Origin: Candidatus Latescibacterota bacterium
GTDB lineage: Bacteria > Latescibacterota > Latescibacteria > Latescibacterales > Latescibacteraceae
NCBI GenBank assembly: GCA_018656855.1
Contig: JABHYP010000268.1
Location: 1 to 5,053, forward strand
Direction: 5' to 3'
DNA length: 5,053 nt
The notes beneath the pieces were generated by a model. It was not told the DNA's origin and searched no databases. It saw only the letters and a list, made by a program, of their open reading frames with translations. The translations under genes and the position numbers were made by a program. Below are positions 1 to 5,053 of this stretch, piece by piece. Every line of letters starts with the position of its first letter. Position 1 is the stretch's first letter.

Positions 1-217
1 AACCGTCCAACATTCCCCTGCCAACATATCCGAGAAACACTGGAAGATGGCCGGAACCTCCACCTGTTGCAAGCCCGACCTTGCCTTCCTTCATCTCAGT
101 TGAAACTATACAGCGGAGATTATTGCTCACATTCGTAAGTTTATCAGGGTATGCCAAAAGAATGCCCTCAAGCATCTCGTCAACATATTTTGCCGGTTCA
201 TTGATAAATTTTCTCAT
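1..217 (-). CDS. dhaK: DhaK-type dihydroxyacetone (keto-sugar) kinase subunit, N-terminal part
   Basis: Partial gene: the first 72 codons are visible and the rest lies beyond the left edge. The product starts MRKFINEP and continues with VDEMLEGIL, LAYPDKL and the glycine-rich GGGSGHLP (residues 52-59), then GYVGRGMLDG. This order matches the N-terminus of DhaK, the subunit that binds dihydroxyacetone and passes it phosphate from DhaL-ADP/ATP or the phosphotransferase system. His57 corresponds to the active-site His56 of E. coli DhaK; the histidine that binds substrate covalently is downstream and not visible. The usual GSGHEP reads GSGHLP here, a variant I associate with DhaK homologues whose substrate may be another keto-sugar such as erythrulose (inference). 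The ATG is preceded by AGAGGG (223-228) with a 5-nt spacer. It lies 36 bp after the MBL-fold gene and is probably co-transcribed with it. Whether DhaL is fused or separate cannot be seen. Confidence 0.9.
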   Translation of the reverse strand, partial: MRKFINEPAKYVDEMLEGILLAYPDKLTNVSNNLRCIVSTEMKEGKVGLATGGGSGHLPVFLGYVGRGMLDG

Positions 218-253
218 GGTTACCCTCTTTATTTTATTATACTTTGCGCTTTA

Positions 254-1009
254 TCAGATATTTTCAATTCTCTGCCCTACAGAGGGCGGCACAAAAATAC
301 CGTCCAGATGCTTCAATCCGGCATCGATAACTCCCTGGCCACTACTCAACGTGAACATGCGATGTCCCGGGAAAAGAGCATCTATATCCAGGTTTTTTAA
401 TTTCGGCAAACCTTCATGATAACCCTCAAGGCTCGACATAGGATAGTTCAGCAGACCAATTATTCCGCCGGCATAGACTATATCACCGCTGAAGAGGCAT
501 TTGCGCCCGTCGAGGTGCATTAGAAAGCATGTTGAATCATCCGAATGCCCTATAACGTTAATGGTTGTAATTTCAATACCAGCAATAGTAAAACTTTCCC
601 CATCCTTTATACCGTGGTCAACAGGACAGTGAATATACACATAATCCCGTGAGTACATTCCGTGTTCCTTGGCGTAGTTCACCCCGAGTTCCTCATCAGT
701 TCCCTCTTCAAGGAGGTGTTTGCCTGTGTTATCGCTTATCCAGACCTCACATCCAAGCGCGTCTTTCAACGCCTTTGCACCACGGGCGTGGTCGGTGTGA
801 TGGTGTGTTATCAGGATATGATTTATGTCCAGGGGATCAAAGCCCTCATCCCTGATATTTCTTAGAAGACCTTCCGTATCATAACCGTTACCGGCATCTA
901 TTAGAAATATTCCGGAAGGCCCCTTTATGAGATAAATATGCGAATCATTGCCGTTCGTTAGCCCATATGTTGTTCCACCAACAAGATAGATAGATGATGT
1001 AATGCGCAT
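254..1009 (-). CDS. MBL-fold (metallo-beta-lactamase superfamily) metal hydrolase, glyoxalase II-like
   Basis: Complete gene of 251 residues, a normal single-domain MBL length. All the metal ligands of a two-metal site are visible: H69-x-H71-x-D73-H74 in ITHHHTDHARG, H155 in the GHSDD turn, D176 in LFSGD, and H216 in FPGHRMF. The N-terminal strands (SHIYLIKG, IFLIDAGNG) are typical of the fold. There is no signal peptide, so it should be cytoplasmic. Members hydrolyse thioesters, lactones, phosphoesters or other substrates, and the motifs do not identify which. Next to a DhaK-type kinase, a lactonase or an S-acylglutathione-like thioesterase in keto-sugar or methylglyoxal metabolism is a reasonable guess, no more. 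The start is well supported: AAGGAG lies 7-8 nt before the ATG. Its own promoter, if any, must lie in the 437-bp repeat-bearing spacer upstream. The high confidence applies to the family, not the substrate. Confidence 0.93.
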   Translation of the reverse strand: MRITSSIYLVGGTTYGLTNGNDSHIYLIKGPSGIFLIDAGNGYDTEGLLRNIRDEGFDPLDINHILITHHHTDHARGAKALKDALGCEVWISDNTGKHLLEEGTDEELGVNYAKEHGMYSRDYVYIHCPVDHGIKDGESFTIAGIEITTINVIGHSDDSTCFLMHLDGRKCLFSGDIVYAGGIIGLLNYPMSSLEGYHEGLPKLKNLDIDALFPGHRMFTLSSGQGVIDAGLKHLDGIFVPPSVGQRIENI

Positions 1010-1055
1010 TGCAAACTCCTTGTTCTTTAATGTTTACTGTTTATATCTTTGAATT

Positions 1056-1099
1056 ATTCATAAAATAATTATCTCTCGCAGAGACGCAAAAGCGCAAAG
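1056..1099 (+). repeat. Left arm of long inverted repeat
   Basis: The core at 1074-1099 begins TCTCGCAGAG and ends GCGCAAAG. It pairs with the reverse complement of 1348-1373 at 21 of 26 positions without a gap. Farther out, the 9-mer ATTCATAAA (1056-1064) recurs, inverted, at exactly the same 9-nt offset from the other core, so the repeat is about 44 bp with a degenerate A/T segment between the two blocks. The core resembles the 'CTTTGCGTCTTTGCGGCTTTGCGAGA' type of dispersed intergenic repeat found in several environmental bacterial genomes; this is a recollection, not a search result. Confidence 0.8.
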
Positions 1100-1108
1100 T
1101 TTTTTCTT

Positions 1109-1137
1109 TTGATAAACAAGTTTTGAAAATTTTTCAA
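1109..1137 (-). promoter_or_regulatory. Possible sigma70-like promoter for the MBL-fold/dhaK pair
   Basis: On the minus strand TTGAAA (1132-1137) and TATCAA (1109-1114) are 17 nt apart, five of six and four of six matches to the -35 and -10 consensus. Transcription from here would read through the left repeat arm into the MBL-fold gene about 100 nt downstream. The surrounding DNA is so AT-rich that a match of this quality is expected by chance, and the -35 overlaps an AT palindrome. It is listed only as the best candidate in the spacer. Confidence 0.2.
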
Positions 1138-1180
1138 ATTGTACACAGTTTTATAAATACTGTAATGTAATTACAATATG

Positions 1181-1250
1181 TCATTGCGAGTGACCGGAGT
1201 GAGCGAAGCAATCCAAGAGAGGAGATTGCTTCGGCTATGCCTTGCAATGA
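1181..1250. repeat. Imperfect palindromic repeat (REP-like, TCATTGCGAG type)
   Basis: The outer arms TCATTGCGAG (1181-1190) and CTTGCAATGA (1241-1250) pair at all ten positions if one G-T wobble is allowed. The inner arms CGAAGCAATC (1204-1213) and GATTGCTTCG (1224-1233) pair perfectly around a 10-nt loop. Between inner and outer stems is an asymmetric interior region (13 nt against 7 nt). The layout matches the widespread intergenic palindrome that starts TCATTGCGAG, contains GAAGCAATC and ends CAATGA in many deltaproteobacterial, Nitrospirae and uncultured genomes (from memory). Transcribed from either strand it would fold into a long hairpin. It could be a miniature mobile repeat or an mRNA-stabilising or terminating structure. 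Confidence 0.85.
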
Positions 1251-1347
1251 CTGTGCCTTATTTATGTTTAAAATATGTCACCTAATTTATATACAAACCA
1301 TTAAGTGAGATTATTCGTTAATTATCTGAATAATAATAAACTAAATC

Positions 1348-1391
1348 CTTTGCGTCTTGGCGGCTTTGCGAGAATAAAAAAATTTATGAAT
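1348..1391 (-). repeat. Right arm of long inverted repeat
   Basis: The core (1348-1373) reads on the plus strand CTTTGCGTCT to CTTTGCGAGA, with CTTTGCG occurring twice 16 nt apart (1348 and 1364). It is the inverted partner of 1074-1099 (21 of 26 matches), followed outward by TTTATGAAT (1383-1391), the exact inverse of 1056-1064 at the same offset. On the minus strand it lies about 55 nt downstream of the transglutaminase-like stop codon, so it would be in that gene's 3' untranslated RNA. Confidence 0.8.
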
Positions 1392-1446
1392 TAATCGGAT
1401 TAAATTAAAAAAAAAGTCTTTTCATGTAATTCAGATATCCCCCTTC

Positions 1447-3600
1447 CTATTCGGCAAACGGCGCATCAGCGTAATTTATAACAACCGATGAGTATTTCCC
1501 TTTAGCTCCAAGCTTGTTTAAAGCCCTCACACGAAGCGTGTTCATTCCTGACTGGAAGAGCCATGTCCAGCGTCCAGCAACCTTTTTCCACCCTGTATCA
1601 TCAACATTAATCTCAAAATGGCTGAAATTGGGCGTGTAGGTTTCAAAACGTAGAAAGAGCCTGTCATTGCCGAATCCCTGTGCCGCATCAACATGCACCT
1701 TATTAAGGTCAGGCCACATATCCCGTGGGCGGTCGGTATGCCATGAGTAATGACGTCCTGGCGGGGTACGGTCATCATACCAATTAATATAGCCGTCCCA
1801 AGGAGTAAATGAATTGTGGGTCAGAGGCTTTGGGTACGGTTTCTCATACCAGTTGTTACGAGGCACAATACGCATGAATCCGGCATTAATAAAACCGGAT
1901 AAATAATCCTTACTGCTATAAGAAAACAATGGCTCATGATGTGTAAGAGAGCCGCGCTTTACAGGAAAATCTTTTTCATCCGGCTTGTTCATCCAGCTTA
2001 TCCAATCATTCATCCAGTCAATAGAGCGATCCGGAAAATAATAATCGAGATACAGATTGTGCAGTTCAAGCATATTCAGCGGTTCAGCAGTTTCAGGATT
2101 ATAATTATAATTGTTTAAATCATCCGCATCGAGAAAAATCCATTTGCCCAATTCGTCGTTCCATACCTCGCAAATCTCGTGAAAGGTAACATGACTCACC
2201 CTCGCCTGCCATCCGTACGCCTGGCACATACCGGTAAGAAGTGTATTAAACATGAGGCAGTATCCGCCGCCCCCAGCGGTTTCAATCCTTTTAAGAATAG
2301 AAAGCGCATCCCATAACGGGTATTCAGGAAATGGTGTACCATGCAGGAAGCGTTTAGTAACATAGTCGAGCAGTTTCACCTGAGCATCGAACTGGGTGCG
2401 GCTTCCTGCAATGACCTCGTCGAGGTTTTCACGCTCACGCAGTTCCTTGAATTCAGGGCGGTTCCATGGTTCCCATTCCCAGTCAATCGAAGAGTACTGA
2501 ATGACCGGATTTTCAAAATCGACAACATAGATGTTTTTATGGAGCGGAATGCGCTCGTTGAGTTCTGCTGTAACCTGCGCTGATTTGATAACCGGAGTTT
2601 TGAGCGGGTTTTTTGTTGACAGCACCGCCTTAAACTGTACGTACCTCCTGTTAAGGTCAGCGCCGCCGGTGGCAAAATCGAGAGAAGAGCCGCTCCCTAT
2701 TAAACGGTAAGTCTCCCATTCATCAGAGAACGGCTGAGGATTCGTACCTTTACGGAAATAGTATTCAACCGCTGTGCCTTCCGGGACTTCAGTTTTTATA
2801 ATGAGCCTCATCTTTTGTATTTCGCGAAGCGGTACGATGAAATCGGTTGAATCGCCTTTCCAGAGGTCTATAACCGGACTTGCGAGCCATCCGGTTTCAA
2901 CATAACGGTCAAGACTGAGTCGAATAGTATATTCCGCTCTTTCATTCCCGGCAGGGCCGAATTGGCCCTGCTTCCAGCTTTTACCGCCGTCGATGGATTT
3001 ATACGATGTTTTTCCAACATTATCCGGATTACCGCCACCCTCTTCAAATTCATCCGCTCGGGCAAGCCATATTTCCCATCCTTCTTCTTCTCTTGCAGCT
3101 TCGGGACACGACAGCTCTATGATATTTTCACCTTTTTTAAGCCATTCTGCAGGAAACTCAAACCACCGATAAGTTAAAATACTGTTCTCAATACCCCAGT
3201 CGTTGTAGTGAGTTGTATTTCCATTTATCTTGACAATCAGAGGGCGTTTTTTTGTCTTTTCGGATGCCTGCAAGTACCATACTTCGCGTTCAAATACAGC
3301 CACAAACCATGCCTTATAAGCACGTGGATCATCTAAATGCAGAATTTTTCTCGCCTGATTATTTGCCCAGACAATATCGGAATCCACTCCTTTTTCACTG
3401 TATCCCGAACCCGGAGCATCATTTTCTATAAGCTCCATATTGAAAATGCCAACACCACCGTCAGGATATTTCATGAGCTTATGCATAAAACCGGTGTCAT
3501 AAACCATCTCTGCATCGCCGCCCCATGTTGTCGTGACCATTTCGGCGGAAGCATGGAGATTCACAGAAAAAAACAGAACGATAAATACAATGATTTTCAT
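1447..3600 (-). CDS. Secreted transglutaminase-like (papain-fold) protein with flanking beta-type regions
   Basis: Complete gene of 717 residues from the chosen ATG. Residues 1-19 form a clear signal peptide: Lys2, the hydrophobic stretch IIVFIVLFF, then ASA before Glu20, a signal peptidase I site. Residues of about 100-190 look like a carbohydrate-binding-type beta sandwich (PLIVKINGN, GENIIELSCP), followed by an exact Asp-box SIDGGKSW (202-209) and two further beta-rich stretches up to about 350. The transglutaminase-like core has Cys448 in GGGYCLMFNTLL, His474 in HEICEVW and Asp491 in WIFLDADD, spaced as a Cys-His-Asp triad. The C-terminal part (about 630-717) resembles an Ig/fibronectin-like domain ending in VVINYA. 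The substrate is unknown: a cysteine peptidase or amidase acting on extracellular protein or glycan-linked peptide is more likely than true protein cross-linking. The upstream neighbour is an M14 peptidase-like gene. A TTG 11 codons upstream keeps the frame open but lacks a ribosome site. Confidence 0.9.
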   Translation of the reverse strand: MKIIVFIVLFFSVNLHASAEMVTTTWGGDAEMVYDTGFMHKLMKYPDGGVGIFNMELIENDAPGSGYSEKGVDSDIVWANNQARKILHLDDPRAYKAWFVAVFEREVWYLQASEKTKKRPLIVKINGNTTHYNDWGIENSILTYRWFEFPAEWLKKGENIIELSCPEAAREEEGWEIWLARADEFEEGGGNPDNVGKTSYKSIDGGKSWKQGQFGPAGNERAEYTIRLSLDRYVETGWLASPVIDLWKGDSTDFIVPLREIQKMRLIIKTEVPEGTAVEYYFRKGTNPQPFSDEWETYRLIGSGSSLDFATGGADLNRRYVQFKAVLSTKNPLKTPVIKSAQVTAELNERIPLHKNIYVVDFENPVIQYSSIDWEWEPWNRPEFKELRERENLDEVIAGSRTQFDAQVKLLDYVTKRFLHGTPFPEYPLWDALSILKRIETAGGGGYCLMFNTLLTGMCQAYGWQARVSHVTFHEICEVWNDELGKWIFLDADDLNNYNYNPETAEPLNMLELHNLYLDYYFPDRSIDWMNDWISWMNKPDEKDFPVKRGSLTHHEPLFSYSSKDYLSGFINAGFMRIVPRNNWYEKPYPKPLTHNSFTPWDGYINWYDDRTPPGRHYSWHTDRPRDMWPDLNKVHVDAAQGFGNDRLFLRFETYTPNFSHFEINVDDTGWKKVAGRWTWLFQSGMNTLRVRALNKLGAKGKYSSVVINYADAPFAE

Positions 3601-3606
3601 AAAACA

Positions 3607-3611
3607 CTCCC
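3607..3611 (-). promoter_or_regulatory. Ribosome binding site that fixes the transglutaminase-like start
   Basis: GGGAG on the minus strand lies 6 nt before the ATG at 3600. That ATG directly opens a textbook signal peptide. The alternative in-frame TTG at 3633 has no purine-rich site upstream, and using it would put 11 extra residues, including two Glu, before the signal peptide and place this ribosome site inside the coding region. Confidence 0.7.
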
Positions 3612-3689
3612 GGTTTTCAAATCGTACTGTCAAAATATTTTAGCAATTACTCTCTAATATTATTGAATTTTATAAAATGAAGAAATCCT

Positions 3690-3722
3690 GGATTCTCCAT
3701 TTTTCATGCTCTGTCAGAATCC
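3690..3722 (-). other. Weak hairpin between the M14-like and transglutaminase-like genes
   Basis: On the minus strand GGATTCT (3716-3722) and AGAATCC (3690-3696) can form a 7-bp stem with a 19-nt loop, about 40 nt after the M14-like stop codon. The stem is only moderately GC-rich and is followed by a mixed T/A stretch, not a U-run, so it is at best a poor terminator. A 12-bp AT palindrome (ATTTTATAAAAT, 3667-3678) follows it. The 160-bp gap shows nothing else; the two genes could be one transcript or two. Confidence 0.25.
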
Positions 3723-3760
3723 TAAGATTTAACAACAATTACAGCATTTCCATACTTTTA

Positions 3761-5053
3761 TCATTTTCCGATAGTTATTTCCTGAACTTTATGACCGCCT
3801 CTTGAAGATAAAATGTGGACTTTGCATTTCACCGAATCAATACCGTTTAATTTCACCTGAAGGCGCGCTTTTTTTCTCTCACCTTTTTTCGTCCAGCCAA
3901 GTTCCACATCCTTATTTTGAATTTCAGGGACAAGTATTTCAACTTTTTTGTTTTTCCTGTCACTCGTTAATTCCTTATCAAATTCAATCCGAACCCTGTC
4001 CTGCTTGACTATTTTAACCAGTTTCGCCTGTTCGAGCGCAGTCGGTAGATAGCCCGTGTTGGTGAAACTCACGTTGATGTTGTAAACATCCTTTTTCCCC
4101 GATGGTTTAACATCAACAGAGGTAATTTCAATCTGAGGCAGATGTTTAGCAAGAAAAATATTAAACATGGCCTCTTTCCTTATCCACTCCTCCAGAAACT
4201 GCGCAGGTGGATTCTGCCGGAAAAATTTTGGATTAAAGCCGCCTATCTCAACATCGCCAAGTTGCGGATGGATTAATTTCTCCCACTTTTTGAATTCTTT
4301 TCCACCGCAGTCTTCATCATTCCAGCATAGAGCGTCGTATTCGTCGTATATACCGTCCTCATCATAATCTTTCGGCGCCCCGCCGCACCAAAGTTCATCA
4401 CCGTACCATATACTCCCGTAGTACCAGTACCCGAAATCGGGACCGTGACCGAAGAGCGGCGATGGTATAGTCGGGTCTCCGGTAACGGGATTGAATTTTC
4501 TTCGTGTACGGTAATTATTGTATGTGTCTCCCGCCCAGGGATAACCGGATATTTTCTTCCCTTCACTGTCAAAGTAACGCAGCAAGGCAAGGTCCTTCTT
4601 GTACATGCGTTCCTCGCTCTTGGAGGTGGATGGCCCGCGAAGGTGCATCGGAACGCTGGTATCCATCGAATTGACAATACTGATGTTCGGATGTTTCAAA
4701 AGAAACAGAACAAAAGACCTGACTTCCGGCTCCGAAAGCGGATATTCCCCCGCTCCGAACTGTGTCCAGCTTCTTTCTGTGGCATCCTGACCGGTTTCAG
4801 GTCTCCAGTTTTCAGGATAATTCCTGTGTAAATCCAGCCCGCCTATCCCGTCCTCGTTATACTTTCCGTCATCGTCATTGTCAATTCCTTCAGAATATAT
4901 ATCCCAGTCTCCCTCACCGTTCTTCACCCTTTTCATGAGCCTTCCGGTATGATCGCGCGGGTCGAGTATATAATTACCGCTGTCCGGATTGGCTTTTCTC
5001 ATCCGCCTGATAAAACCGTCACCGTCAAGGTCTTCCGGGGAATCCTCGTCTAT
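3761..5053 (-). CDS. M14-family zinc-carboxypeptidase-like protein with altered active site, 5' end missing
   Basis: Partial gene: 430 C-terminal residues are visible (numbered here from the edge) and the frame is open through the right edge; the ATG at 5002 is internal. Family marks in order: an acidic DLDGDG loop (8-13), DNDDDGKYNED (58-68), the substrate-arginine motif LDLHRNYP (73-80, Arg77), SEPEVRSF (107-114), SMDTSVPMHLRGPST (129-143), the catalytic-glutamate region YGDELW (Glu220), a third acidic loop DYDEDGIYDEYD (229-240), and HPQLGDVEIGGF with NPPAQFLEEW (262-290). From about 307 onward a beta-rich tail (INVSFTNTGYLPTALEQA) resembles CARDB-type adhesion domains. The usual His zinc ligand after SEPE is Asp131, and the Asn before Arg77 is His76. 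The first zinc motif (HxxE) and any signal peptide lie outside the window. It is probably exported and may be a peptidase, an enzyme with another metal geometry, or a binding protein. The transglutaminase-like gene follows 160 bp downstream. Confidence 0.9.
   Translation of the reverse strand: MDEDSPEDLDGDGFIRRMRKANPDSGNYILDPRDHTGRLMKRVKNGEGDWDIYSEGIDNDDDGKYNEDGIGGLDLHRNYPENWRPETGQDATERSWTQFGAGEYPLSEPEVRSFVLFLLKHPNISIVNSMDTSVPMHLRGPSTSKSEERMYKKDLALLRYFDSEGKKISGYPWAGDTYNNYRTRRKFNPVTGDPTIPSPLFGHGPDFGYWYYGSIWYGDELWCGGAPKDYDEDGIYDEYDALCWNDEDCGGKEFKKWEKLIHPQLGDVEIGGFNPKFFRQNPPAQFLEEWIRKEAMFNIFLAKHLPQIEITSVDVKPSGKKDVYNINVSFTNTGYLPTALEQAKLVKIVKQDRVRIEFDKELTSDRKNKKVEILVPEIQNKDVELGWTKKGERKKARLQVKLNGIDSVKCKVHILSSRGGHKVQEITIGK

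Larger units (their letters stand above)
1010..1446. other. 437-bp AT-rich intergenic spacer with nested inverted repeats
   Basis: No gene is visible on either strand. The spacer separates the stop of the transglutaminase-like gene from the start of the MBL-fold gene. It holds an inverted-repeat pair (1056-1099 and 1348-1391), an unrelated palindromic repeat near its centre (1181-1250), a 17-bp AT palindrome of the form TTTGAAAA-T-TTTTCAAA (1122-1138) and a 10-bp palindrome TGTAATTACA (1166-1175). Everything outside these is AT-rich and featureless. A run of nine A on the plus strand (1407-1415) would be a U-tract after the transglutaminase-like gene, but no GC stem precedes it. Confidence 0.75.

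Noticed and set aside
81..419. Plus-strand open frame of 112 codons across the dhaK/MBL-fold junction
   Set aside because: It lies antisense to two well-supported genes, has no ribosome site, and its product shows no recognisable domain.
1056..1391. CRISPR array or insertion sequence in the 437-bp spacer
   Set aside because: The repeats are inverted, not regularly spaced direct repeats, and there is no transposase frame between them.
1407..1420. Possible intrinsic terminator after the transglutaminase-like gene (nine-T run on the minus strand)
   Set aside because: No GC-rich inverted repeat directly precedes the T-run; the tract fits the general AT-richness of the spacer.
3601..3633. TTG start at 3633 for the transglutaminase-like gene
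   Set aside because: No ribosome site precedes it, and it would add 11 residues in front of a clear signal peptide whose ATG has GGGAG at 6 nt.
3337..3657. Plus-strand open frame of 106 codons over the 5' end of the transglutaminase-like gene
   Set aside because: Antisense to the signal peptide and N-terminal coding region; no start signals and a composition typical of an out-of-frame reading.
3634..3760. Promoter for the transglutaminase-like gene
   Set aside because: Several AT-rich hexamers resemble a -10 box (for example within ATTTTATAAAAT), but none has a credible -35 box at suitable spacing.
4273..4831. Long open frames (128 and 134 codons) overlapping the M14-like gene on both strands
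   Set aside because: The M14 frame carries the conserved family motifs throughout this region, so these are out-of-frame readings of it.

Overview
This 5,053-base window carries four protein genes, all on the minus strand, so transcription runs from high to low coordinates. Two genes are cut by the window edges. Gene order in the direction of transcription: (1) an M14-family zinc-carboxypeptidase-like protein with its 5' end missing (3761-5053); (2) a secreted transglutaminase-like protein with several beta-type regions (1447-3600); (3) a complete metallo-beta-lactamase (MBL)-fold hydrolase (254-1009); (4) the first 72 codons of a dihydroxyacetone-kinase DhaK-type subunit (1-217).

The organism is a bacterium with Shine-Dalgarno (purine-rich) ribosome sites, a moderate GC content and AT-rich spacers. 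The M14 subfamily with its acidic DxDxDG loops, the large signal-peptide-bearing transglutaminase-like protein and the two dispersed-repeat types recall uncultured, environmental Gram-negative lineages (FCB-group, Latescibacteria-like or planctomycete-like). This is an impression from family resemblance, not a placement.

Layout: the M14 and transglutaminase-like genes are separated by 160 bp, which holds a weak hairpin and no clear terminator. Both look like exported proteins acting on polymers or peptides outside the cytoplasm, although the M14 signal region lies outside the window. A 437-bp spacer then separates them from the MBL-fold and dhaK genes, which lie 36 bp apart, each with a good ribosome site, and are probably co-transcribed. 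This second unit looks like cytoplasmic metabolism of small keto-sugars.

The two most notable things are these. First, the M14 protein appears to have lost the second histidine zinc ligand (Asp in its place, one base from His) and has His where Asn normally precedes the substrate-binding Arg, while the Arg and the catalytic Glu are kept. Second, the 437-bp spacer has nested symmetry: a 44-bp inverted-repeat pair about 250 bp apart encloses an unrelated 70-bp imperfect palindrome placed almost exactly at its centre. I found no RNA gene, CRISPR array, transposase or clear novel defence system.
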